A stretch of DNA of 5,332 nucleotides from Alphaproteobacteria bacterium (lineage in GTDB: Bacteria; Pseudomonadota; Alphaproteobacteria; MED-G09), in assembly GCA_018658685.1 (NCBI GenBank), contig JABHUT010000050.1, positions 1 through 5,332 on the forward strand, given 5' to 3'. The position numbers and the translations under genes were made by a program. How positions within the stretch are numbered: the stretch's first letter is position 1; each line of letters starts with the position of its first letter. This document shows positions 1-5,332 of the stretch, in pieces. The notes beneath the pieces were generated by a model, which ran no database searches, had not been told where the DNA came from, and worked only from the letters and a program-made list of their open reading frames with translations.

Positions 1-44
1 AAGAAAAGAAAATTAAAGAAGATACAAAGAAATGGTCACCATAA
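1..44 (+). CDS. obg: C-terminal end of Obg family GTPase (partial)
   Basis: Only the last 13 sense codons are present, read from base 3 and ending with TAA at 42-44. The peptide is EKKIKEDTKKWSP, a charged lysine/glutamate-rich tail closing in Trp-Ser-Pro. No domain is visible, so the call rests on two things. Obg (CgtA) is the usual gene directly upstream of proB in Alphaproteobacteria, and a charged tail with a short aromatic/proline end fits Obg proteins of that group. Obg is an essential GTPase that binds the 50S ribosomal subunit during late assembly. The frame runs 13 bases into proB, so the two genes overlap. The other two forward frames also stop nearby (TAA at 14-16 and 46-48), so the frame choice depends on this context. 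Confidence is moderate because so little sequence is available. Confidence 0.55.
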   Translation, partial: EKKIKEDTKKWSP

Positions 45-1156
45 ATAATATATCTGAAGCATCAAGAATTGTAATCAAAGTTGGCTCTTCCCTTGTTACA
101 AGTAAAGATGGCAATATAAATGAAAGATTTTTAGATTCTATTGCCACTGATTTACTTAGACTCCGAGAGCAAAATAAAGAAATAATTATTGTCTCATCTG
201 GAGCAGTCTCTCTTGGTAATGAAATTAATAAAGAGAAAAAAAATCTATCGCTATCTGAAAGTCAAGCGGCATCATCCATAGGGCAAATAAAATTAATAAA
301 TGGATGGAAAAAGTCACTTGAAAATAAAGGCTTAAATATCGCACAAATATTAATAACTGCCGATGATACCGAAAATCGAAGAAGGTATTTGAATGCACGC
401 TCTACTTTTGAAGAATTATTAAAAAATAATTATATACCAATAATTAATGAGAACGATACTGTCGCAACCTCTGAAATAAGATATGGAGATAATGATAGAT
501 TAGCAGCAAGAGTGGCGGGAATGCTTTCAGCTGACTGTCTTATATTATTATCAAACGTTGATGGTTTGTACTCTAGAGATCCAAAAGAAGAAGAAAGTTA
601 TCTTATAAAGGAAGTAAGCAATCTAAATGATGAAATAATATCTATGGCTGGCGATGCAAGCGAATTAGGCAGTGGGGGAATGATAACGAAACTTGAAGCA
701 GCAAAAATTTGTATGTCAGTCGGAAGTAATATGATAATCGCCTCAGGTAATAATAAAGAACCATTAATGTCGATTGAAAGAGGTGTTAATTGTACATGGT
801 TTAAGCCTGAGGACTCATCAAAAAATTCTTTAAAAGTTTGGCTATCCGGTCAATTAAAGCCTAGTGGAAAAATATTTGCTGATATAGGGGCAAGTAAAGC
901 CCTTCTTAATGGTAAAAGCTTACTAGCCGCAGGTGTAATAGGGACTGATGGAAACTTTGACAAAGGTGATACTTTAGTTATTTTCAATGATAAGAATATA
1001 GAAATTGCAAGAGGTCTATCAAACTACAGCTCGGAAGATCTAAATAAGATAGTGGGAAAGAAATCCAAGGAAATTGAAGTAATACTTGGATATATGGATA
1101 AACCAGAAATAATACATAGGAATAATCTTGTTTATTCCGGTGAACAAGAGAGTTAA
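32..1156 (+). CDS. proB: Glutamate 5-kinase
   Basis: This cytoplasmic enzyme phosphorylates L-glutamate with ATP to gamma-glutamyl phosphate, the first and normally proline-inhibited step of proline synthesis. The 374 residues are a normal full length. The amino-acid kinase domain (about 10-260) has the N-terminal IVIKVGSS with Lys16, VSSGAVSLG at 54-62, INENDTV at 138-144, YGDNDRLAA at 151-159, LLSNVDGLY at 172-180 and the GSGGMITK loop at 213-220. These line up with the catalytic and substrate-binding blocks of E. coli ProB. A C-terminal PUA domain follows (about 277-355, with GKIFADIGASKALL and GVIGTDGNFDKGD). The ATG at 32 is the only sensible start: it lies about 15 residues before the first conserved lysine and has a weak AAAGAAG purine stretch at 15-21. 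It overlaps the preceding gene by 13 bases, and the stop abuts the proA start. Nothing is missing or broken. Confidence 0.97.
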   Translation: MVTINNISEASRIVIKVGSSLVTSKDGNINERFLDSIATDLLRLREQNKEIIIVSSGAVSLGNEINKEKKNLSLSESQAASSIGQIKLINGWKKSLENKGLNIAQILITADDTENRRRYLNARSTFEELLKNNYIPIINENDTVATSEIRYGDNDRLAARVAGMLSADCLILLSNVDGLYSRDPKEEESYLIKEVSNLNDEIISMAGDASELGSGGMITKLEAAKICMSVGSNMIIASGNNKEPLMSIERGVNCTWFKPEDSSKNSLKVWLSGQLKPSGKIFADIGASKALLNGKSLLAAGVIGTDGNFDKGDTLVIFNDKNIEIARGLSNYSSEDLNKIVGKKSKEIEVILGYMDKPEIIHRNNLVYSGEQES

Positions 1157-2422
1157 ATGTCTGAAGAAATAAAAAAAGTGTTATTGGCGATGGGGAATGA
1201 AGCTAAGAAGTCTTCGCAAAAATTAGCCCTAGCATCGGCTGAACAAAAAAATAAATCGTTACACTATATGGCAGATAATATTGATCAGAATGTCAGCAAT
1301 ATTTTAGATGCTAATAATAAAGATATTGCGAGAGCTAAAGAAAATAATATTTCACAATCATTTTTAGATAGACTGATATTAAATGAAGAAAGAATAAAAT
1401 CAATGTCAGATGGATTGAGGTCAATAGCAAGTCTAGAAGATCCTATTGGTCAAAAAATGGCAAAGTGGCAAAGACCAAATGGTTTAGATATTGAAAGAGT
1501 AAGAACTCCTCTTGGTGTTATAGGGGTAATTTATGAAAGTAGGCCAAATGTGACTGCTGATGCAGGGGCATTATGTATTAAAGCAGGTAATGCAGTTATC
1601 CTTAGAGGGGGATCAGAGAGTCATCATTCCTCTAATGCTATTTATGATTTTTTAAAAGAAGGCTTGATACAAGCTGATCTTCCAGAATTTTCAATTCAAA
1701 TTATACCTACTGTTGATAGAAGTGCGGTAGGTTATCTTTTATCTGGACTAGAGAGTACGGTAGATGTTGTGGTGCCTAGGGGTGGAAAAAGTCTTGTAGA
1801 GAGAGTTCAAAATGAAGCCAAGGTTCCTGTTTTTGGACATCTAGAAGGGATTTGTCATTTATATATTGATAAAGATGCAGACATTGAAAAAGCTAAAGAT
1901 ATAACCATAAATGCTAAGATGAGAAGAACAGGTATATGTGGTGCAGCTGAAACACTCTTAATAGACGAAGCAAAGGCTTCACATCTTCTTCCCGAACTGA
2001 ACAAAGTTCTAAAAAATTCAGGTTGTGAAGTTAGGGGCTGTGAAAGAAGCATGGGTATTGTTGGAGATATTATTCCTGCTACTAAATCTGATTGGGATAC
2101 GGAATATCTAGATTCAATTATTAGCGTCAAAATAGTTGAAGGAATTAATGGAGCCATTGATCATATAAATAAACATTCAACAAATCATACAGATTCAATA
2201 GTAACCGAAAATACTGAAACAGCCGAAATCTTCTTGAAAGAAATTGATAGTGCAATAGTAATGCATAACACGTCAACGCAATTTGCAGATGGTGGAGAGT
2301 TTGGTATGGGTGCAGAGATTGGCATTGCAACAGGTAGATTTCACGCTAGGGGACCAGTTGGTGTTGAGCAACTAACCACTTTCAAATATGTAGTTCGCGG
2401 ATCAGGACAAACAAGGTCTTAA
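1157..2422 (+). CDS. proA: Gamma-glutamyl phosphate reductase (glutamate-5-semialdehyde dehydrogenase)
   Basis: It reduces gamma-glutamyl phosphate with NADPH to glutamate 5-semialdehyde, which cyclises to pyrroline-5-carboxylate, the precursor reduced to proline by ProC (not in this window). The 421 residues match the family length. Visible aldehyde-dehydrogenase-superfamily blocks are IYESRPNVTADA starting at 125, GNAVILRGG at 144-152, VVPRGGKSLV around 205-214 and RRTGICGAAETLL at 256-268 carrying the likely catalytic Cys261. NHTDSIVTEN lies at 343-352, and the C-terminal signature GEFGMGAEIGIATGRFHARG starts at 380. ATG directly follows the proB TAA, and a purine run (AGAGAG, about 1147-1152) in the end of proB can serve as ribosome binding site, so translation is probably coupled. 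ProB and ProA are known to act together because the acyl phosphate is unstable, which fits adjacent production. The stop overlaps the nadD start by one base. No anomaly was seen. Confidence 0.98.
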   Translation: MSEEIKKVLLAMGNEAKKSSQKLALASAEQKNKSLHYMADNIDQNVSNILDANNKDIARAKENNISQSFLDRLILNEERIKSMSDGLRSIASLEDPIGQKMAKWQRPNGLDIERVRTPLGVIGVIYESRPNVTADAGALCIKAGNAVILRGGSESHHSSNAIYDFLKEGLIQADLPEFSIQIIPTVDRSAVGYLLSGLESTVDVVVPRGGKSLVERVQNEAKVPVFGHLEGICHLYIDKDADIEKAKDITINAKMRRTGICGAAETLLIDEAKASHLLPELNKVLKNSGCEVRGCERSMGIVGDIIPATKSDWDTEYLDSIISVKIVEGINGAIDHINKHSTNHTDSIVTENTETAEIFLKEIDSAIVMHNTSTQFADGGEFGMGAEIGIATGRFHARGPVGVEQLTTFKYVVRGSGQTRS

Positions 2423-3018
2423 TGTCAAAAATATTATCAGATGAGATTATTTTACCAAAGAATTCAAAGGTTGGTCTTTTTGGTGGATCGTTTAACCCAG
2501 CGCATGAATGGCATTATCAGGTTGCCAATGAAGCTTATAAATCATTAGGTTTGGATTTAGTTATTTGGCTAGTATCCCCTCACAATCCGCTAAAAGATAA
2601 AAACTCACTTATGCCTCTAGCAAAGAGAATGGAAAGTGCAAAGGATATTGCCTTATCTTCAAATTTTATTGTGACTGATATCGAAAAGACAATAAATACA
2701 CAATATTCATTTGATACAATTTCTATATTTCAAGAATCCTACCCAACAGTAAAGTTTATTTGGATAATGGGATCTGATAATGCTGCGCAGGTTGAAGAAT
2801 GGAAAAATTGGCAAGAATTTATAAAAAAAATTCCTTTAGCAATTTACCCTAGAGCAACTAACCCTCTTATAGATGTAGAAAAAAAACTTAAAAAAAATGC
2901 TAAGAAAATTGATGCGGAGCATTCTAAAGATTTAATTAATACAGAAACACCATGTTTTACCTTTATTAATGGACCGATGAATGATATCTCCTCAACAAGG
3001 ATTAGGAGAGAAATGTGA
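2422..3018 (+). CDS. nadD: Nicotinate-nucleotide adenylyltransferase
   Basis: It transfers AMP from ATP to nicotinate mononucleotide to make deamido-NAD, the penultimate step of NAD synthesis, in the cytoplasm. The 198-residue Rossmann-type nucleotidyltransferase opens with VGLFGGSFNPAHEWH (17-31), the phosphate-binding block. Further NadD blocks are WLVSPHNPLK (49-58), YSFDTI (95-100), IWIMGSDN (113-120) followed by WKNWQEF, and DISSTRIRR (188-196). The protein ends right after this last motif, lacking the extra C-terminal helix of E. coli NadD. Short C-termini of this kind are common in Alphaproteobacteria, so I do not read it as truncation. The odd point is Trp30 where the HxGH signature normally has glycine; both histidines (28 and 31) remain. 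A lysine-rich segment (152-162) is encoded through runs of eight A. It starts within a TAATG overlap with proA (AAGG at 2413-2416) and overlaps rsfS by four bases. Confidence 0.95.
   Translation: MSKILSDEIILPKNSKVGLFGGSFNPAHEWHYQVANEAYKSLGLDLVIWLVSPHNPLKDKNSLMPLAKRMESAKDIALSSNFIVTDIEKTINTQYSFDTISIFQESYPTVKFIWIMGSDNAAQVEEWKNWQEFIKKIPLAIYPRATNPLIDVEKKLKKNAKKIDAEHSKDLINTETPCFTFINGPMNDISSTRIRREM
3004..3008 (+). promoter_or_regulatory. Shine-Dalgarno of rsfS, inside the 3' end of nadD
   Basis: AGGAG lies six bases before the GTG at 3015, an ideal spacing, and decides the rsfS start. The same bases encode the arginines at the end of NadD's SSTRIRR motif, so the site has two uses. The ATG at 3013-3015 is in the nadD frame and is immediately followed by TGA, so it cannot be the rsfS start. 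Confidence 0.8.
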
Positions 3019-3359
3019 GTAAAAAATTATTAAAAGAAATCATATCCAATCTAGATGATAATAAAGCTAAGGATATCACCTCTATACCTTTAGAAGGAAA
3101 ATCTGATATTGCCGATCATTTAGTTATAGCTACTGGAACCTCGAGTCGACACGTCTCTTCTTTAGCTCAAAGAATTGTTAATAATTTAAAGGAATATGGA
3201 TTAAAAAGTATAAATGCTGAAGGTCTTGAAAAGGGTGACTGGGTATTAATAGATGGAGGAGATATAATAGTTCATCTATTTAGGGAAGAAGTCAGAGATT
3301 TTTATAATCTTGAAAAGTTATGGTCACCATCATTAGAAATTAAATCAAACAATATATAA
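3015..3359 (+). CDS. rsfS: Ribosomal silencing factor RsfS (Iojap/DUF143 family)
   Basis: RsfS binds ribosomal protein uL14 on the 50S subunit and blocks joining with 30S, lowering translation under nutrient limitation. The 114-residue product is a normal length. It shows the family blocks: GKSDIADHLVIATGTSSRHVSSLA (28-51), then AEGLEKGDWVLIDGGDIIVHLF (68-89) and the C-terminal RDFYNLEKLW (94-103). The start is GTG, sharing GTGA with the nadD stop and preceded by AGGAG. No other start in this frame keeps the N-terminal helix (MSKKLLKEIISNLDD). The nadD-rsfS pairing is widespread in bacteria, and a rlmH neighbour is also common, so the context supports the call. No transmembrane segment or catalytic motif is expected or seen. 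Confidence 0.95.
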   Translation: MSKKLLKEIISNLDDNKAKDITSIPLEGKSDIADHLVIATGTSSRHVSSLAQRIVNNLKEYGLKSINAEGLEKGDWVLIDGGDIIVHLFREEVRDFYNLEKLWSPSLEIKSNNI

Positions 3360-3360
3360 G

Positions 3361-3840
3361 ATGAATCTTGGTATTATTTCTATAGGAAAACTCAAAAATA
3401 GTCCTCTCTTAGAGCTGCAAAACGATTACAAGAAAAGAATTTTAAAATTAGGTAAAAATATCGGCATAAATAATCTCCAAATTAAAGAAGGTTTAATTTC
3501 AAAGAAAAATTCAATTGATGCGCGCAAGATAGAAGAAGGCGAATTCTTTGAAAAAAATTTAAGTAAAGAAAGCTACAATATCTTCTTAGACGAAACCGGC
3601 GATCAATGTAATTCATTCGAAGTTTCTGAGCTCTTATCAAATAAATTGATGGATTCACCTGAGATGGTTTTTTTTATAGGTGGCCCAGACGGTTTCAAAA
3701 AAGAAATCCTATCCCAGTCAGACAAAGTCATTTCATTTGGAAGAGTAACATGGCCTCATATGTTATTAAGGATAATGTTACTTGAACAATTATATAGAGC
3801 GGTAACTATAATAAAAAACCATCCTTACCATAGAAATTAA
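3361..3840 (+). CDS. rlmH: 23S rRNA (pseudouridine1915-N3)-methyltransferase RlmH
   Basis: RlmH is a small SPOUT-class enzyme that uses S-adenosylmethionine to methylate pseudouridine 1915 (E. coli numbering) in helix 69 of 23S rRNA, acting on assembled 70S ribosomes as a homodimer. The 159 residues match the family's usual length of about 155-160. The trefoil-knot cofactor site is seen in FLDETG (75-80), FFIGGPDGF (104-112) and FGRVTWPHMLLRIMLLEQLY (126-145). The C-terminal HPYHR (154-158) is the family hallmark needed for catalysis. The N-terminus MNLGIISIGKLK aligns with the usual start. ATG lies one base after the rsfS stop. I see no clear Shine-Dalgarno in the 25 bases before it, so it probably depends on ribosomes finishing rsfS. 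It is the third ribosome-related gene of the cluster. Confidence 0.96.
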   Translation: MNLGIISIGKLKNSPLLELQNDYKKRILKLGKNIGINNLQIKEGLISKKNSIDARKIEEGEFFEKNLSKESYNIFLDETGDQCNSFEVSELLSNKLMDSPEMVFFIGGPDGFKKEILSQSDKVISFGRVTWPHMLLRIMLLEQLYRAVTIIKNHPYHRN

Positions 3841-3905
3841 TTAGGAATTATGTTTCTTTTTATATAAATTAGGTCACCAAGATTAATCCAAGGAAATTAT
3901 TTCAA
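3841..3905 (+). promoter_or_regulatory. Only intergenic gap; possible weak promoter for ctpA
   Basis: This 65-bp AT-rich gap is the only space of more than one base between genes in the window. TATATAAA (3861-3868) resembles a -10 element. A possible -35, TTAGGA (3841-3846), matches TTGACA at only three of six positions, with 16 bases to the hexamer TATAAA at 3863. No GC-rich hairpin followed by a T-run is present, so there is no intrinsic terminator for rlmH. The promoter reading is speculative; read-through from upstream is equally possible. Confidence 0.25.
3890..3895 (+). promoter_or_regulatory. Shine-Dalgarno of ctpA
   Basis: AAGGAA lies ten bases before the ATG at 3906. It sits in the intergenic gap, not inside an upstream gene, so ctpA can be initiated independently of rlmH translation. 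It supports the ATG that begins the signal peptide. Confidence 0.65.
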
Positions 3906-5231
3906 ATGCATAATCTAAAAAGATTTTTATTACTAGCTTTAAGTATTTTTATAATAAATAACTCATCCTTTGAGCTTTTTGCGGGAAACGATATAACCCA
4001 GGAGAATAAAGATCTTATAGAATCAATAATTGAGCTTGTTAAAGAAGAATATATCGATGAAACAGATGAGAATGAAATAGTTGAGTCGGCCATTAATGGT
4101 ATGCTTCAATCTCTTGATCCACATTCAATTTACCTTAACCCAAAAAACTTTGAAGAATTAAAAAATGATACTAAGGGCGAATTTGCTGGTCTTGGAATTG
4201 AAGTCACTATGGAAAGAGGTTTAGTAAAAGTGATTTCTCCGATCGATGGTACACCAGCTTATAAAGCCGGTATATCTGAAGGTGATTATATCACACATAT
4301 TAATAAAGAGGCTGTTCTGGGTAAAAGCCTCTCAGAAGCAGTAGACCTTATGAGAGGTAAAGAAAATACTAGCATAGAAATTACAATAGCAAGAGAGGGT
4401 ATCGAGGATGGATTTGATCTGACAATTATTAGAGAAATAATCAAGATACCCGGTATATTAGCAAAGATTGAAGGTAAAGATAAAAACATTGGTTATCTTA
4501 GGGTTTCAGCTTTTAATGAAAAGACTGCAGAAAAACTCTACAACGAAATCATTAAACTTGAACATAACCCTCTAAAAAAAATAGAGAGCTACATCCTAGA
4601 TTTAAGAAGAAACCCAGGTGGCTTACTAAGCCAAGCAATTGAAGTTTCAAATATGTTCATTAATAATGGGCTTATTGTATCAACAAAAAGACCTAGATTT
4701 GAAAAAACAATTAGTGAGTATGCAGCAAGAAGAGGTGATTTAATCTCAGGCAAGCCCCTTGTTGTACTAGTAAATGGAGGCTCAGCCTCTGCATCAGAGA
4801 TCGTTGCTGGGGCATTACAAGATAATAATAGAGCAATTATTCTGGGAACAAGAACATTTGGAAAAGGATCGGTTCAAACATTATTTCCGTTAACTAAAAA
4901 TAAACTATTCTTTACTCAAAAGGAAAAGTATGGAGCCGTTAAACTAACCACAGCTGAATACTATACCCCGTCAGGAAAATCAATACAGGCAAAGGGTATA
5001 ACTCCAGATTTTATAATAGATCAAAATAAAGAAGATGATCAAAATTCAGACCTTTTCCAAGTAGGAGAAACTCAGTTAAATCAACATATCAAAAATAAGG
5101 GAGAAGGAGAAGAATCAGGTTCATCAGCCTATATCCCTAAAGATGAAAATAAAGATAAACAGTTAGTTGAAGCCATAGAGATTTTATCAAGTTTAAATAA
5201 AAGAATAATTAATACTAAGAGGATTAATTAA
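3906..5231 (+). CDS. ctpA: Carboxyl-terminal processing protease, S41 family (CtpA)
   Basis: This secreted or membrane-anchored serine protease cleaves substrates near their C-termini in the periplasm; known Gram-negative targets include murein hydrolases and envelope proteins. The 441 residues begin with a signal sequence (Lys5-Arg6, hydrophobic core about 7-18). No clean AxA site follows; cleavage after Ala26 is possible, or the segment stays as an anchor. The N-terminal helical part includes the family block SLDPHSIYL (69-77). A PDZ domain spans about 88-175 (GEFAGLGIEV, AGISEGDYI). The S41 core has YILDLRRNPGGLL (229-241), NGGSASASEI (290-299), QDNNRA (305-310) and TFGKGSVQ (317-324). By E. 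coli Prc spacing, the catalytic residues are Ser295 and Lys320 (25 apart), with Asp306 and Gln324 in support. YYTPSGKSIQAKGITPD (352-368) ends the core. A polar acidic linker (373-418) and short basic tail follow. The gene abuts rppH. Confidence 0.96.
   Translation: MHNLKRFLLLALSIFIINNSSFELFAGNDITQENKDLIESIIELVKEEYIDETDENEIVESAINGMLQSLDPHSIYLNPKNFEELKNDTKGEFAGLGIEVTMERGLVKVISPIDGTPAYKAGISEGDYITHINKEAVLGKSLSEAVDLMRGKENTSIEITIAREGIEDGFDLTIIREIIKIPGILAKIEGKDKNIGYLRVSAFNEKTAEKLYNEIIKLEHNPLKKIESYILDLRRNPGGLLSQAIEVSNMFINNGLIVSTKRPRFEKTISEYAARRGDLISGKPLVVLVNGGSASASEIVAGALQDNNRAIILGTRTFGKGSVQTLFPLTKNKLFFTQKEKYGAVKLTTAEYYTPSGKSIQAKGITPDFIIDQNKEDDQNSDLFQVGETQLNQHIKNKGEGEESGSSAYIPKDENKDKQLVEAIEILSSLNKRIINTKRIN
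5217..5223 (+). promoter_or_regulatory. Shine-Dalgarno of rppH, inside the 3' end of ctpA
   Basis: AAGAGGA, within the last codons of ctpA, lies eight bases before the ATG at 5232. It favours that start over the internal ATG at 5268, which has only a weak AAAG before it. Confidence 0.65.
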
Positions 5232-5332
5232 ATGAAAAGTCAAAATCATGAAATTGGTGATTTAAAGATGCGAAAAGCTGTTGGCATAATACTAATAAGA
5301 AAAGATGGTTTCGTGTGGACTGGAAAAAGGAA
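5232..5332 (+). CDS. rppH: RNA pyrophosphohydrolase, Nudix family (5' part only)
   Basis: The first 33 codons and two extra bases are present; the gene runs off the window. RppH removes pyrophosphate from the 5' end of mRNA, opening it to RNase E decay. The visible residues RKAVGIILIRKDGFVWTGKR (14-33) match the first beta strands of RppH, where relatives read roughly YRxxVGIMLxNxxGxVFxGRR. The Nudix box itself lies beyond the end, so catalytic residues cannot be checked. ATG follows the ctpA stop with no gap and a good AAGAGGA at 5217-5223. The 12 residues before Met13 (MKSQNHEIGDLK) are poorly conserved, so a start at 5268 remains possible. A ctpA-rppH pairing is common in Alphaproteobacteria and supports the call over another Nudix hydrolase. 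Confidence 0.8.
   Translation, partial: MKSQNHEIGDLKMRKAVGIILIRKDGFVWTGKR

Noticed and set aside
1855..2157. Antisense open frame of 100 codons opposite proA
   Set aside because: It lies wholly within the strongly conserved proA coding region, shows no recognisable motif, and is the kind of chance frame expected opposite a real gene.
2145..2330. Antisense open frame of 61 codons opposite the 3' part of proA
   Set aside because: Its odd composition, rich in Leu, Tyr, His and Gln, reflects the complement of proA codons; there is no start context and no family resemblance.
34..3878. The 7-mer GGTCACC occurs three times (34-40, 3322-3328, 3872-3878), which is unusual for so AT-rich a sequence
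   Set aside because: Two copies simply encode Trp-Ser-Pro at the ends of obg and rsfS. The third lies in the gap before ctpA. There is no regular spacing, extended similarity or strand pattern, so chance plus codon choice explains them.
3893..3903. Short palindrome GAAATTATTTC overlapping the ctpA Shine-Dalgarno, considered as an operator or hairpin
   Set aside because: It has five-base AT-rich arms with a one-base centre, so it cannot form a stable hairpin, and it is too short to claim as an operator in AT-rich DNA.
3902..4093. Antisense open frame overlapping the ctpA start
   Set aside because: It is opposite the CtpA signal sequence and N-terminal region; the low-complexity Ser/Ile product is a shadow of ctpA.
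4286..4489. Antisense open frame within ctpA, hydrophobic product
   Set aside because: It is opposite the PDZ domain; the apparent hydrophobicity follows from complementing acidic and Lys-rich codons. No start signal or motif was seen.
1..5332. Search for a novel system: mobile element, toxin-antitoxin pair, CRISPR array, defence island or riboswitch
   Set aside because: Every base except about 65 belongs to recognised housekeeping genes in a conserved order, with no direct repeats, terminal inverted repeats, compositional break or unassigned gene.

Overview
The window is AT-rich (about one third G+C by eye). It reads as one dense, all-forward-strand chromosomal stretch with the gene order obg(3' end)-proB-proA-nadD-rsfS-rlmH-ctpA-rppH(5' end). 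From general knowledge, this order is the housekeeping arrangement of Alphaproteobacteria. Several protein details agree: the ProA active-site stretch with RRTGICGAAETLL, a NadD that stops just after its SSTRIR motif, and the RlmH stretch FGRVTWPHMLLR. Low G+C, near-zero spacing and intact proline synthesis suggest a free-living, genome-streamlined marine lineage (SAR11, HIMB59 or similar) rather than a host-restricted Rickettsiales. The exact clade is an inference.

Layout. Bases 1-44 hold the last codons of a gene that fits Obg GTPase. It overlaps proB (32-1156, glutamate 5-kinase), which is followed with no gap by proA (1157-2422, gamma-glutamyl phosphate reductase). nadD (2422-3018, nicotinate-nucleotide adenylyltransferase) overlaps proA by one base. 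rsfS (3015-3359, ribosomal silencing factor) overlaps nadD by four bases and uses a GTG start. rlmH (3361-3840, 23S rRNA pseudouridine methyltransferase) follows after one base. The only real gap is 65 bp (3841-3905). After it come ctpA (3906-5231, periplasmic S41 carboxyl-terminal processing protease) and, directly abutting, the first 33 codons of an RppH-type Nudix RNA pyrophosphohydrolase (5232-window end).

The genes serve three themes: large-subunit ribosome assembly and control (Obg, RsfS, RlmH), small-molecule biosynthesis (ProB and ProA for proline, NadD for NAD), and protein/RNA turnover (CtpA, RppH). The junctions point to one long co-transcribed unit with translational coupling, possibly topped up by a promoter before ctpA.

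I see no mobile element, tRNA, rRNA, CRISPR array, strong terminator or defence-like system, and no convincing undescribed system. The most noteworthy point is a Gly-to-Trp change inside the HxGH nucleotidyltransferase signature of NadD (it reads HEWH). The rest are modest observations on gene packing.
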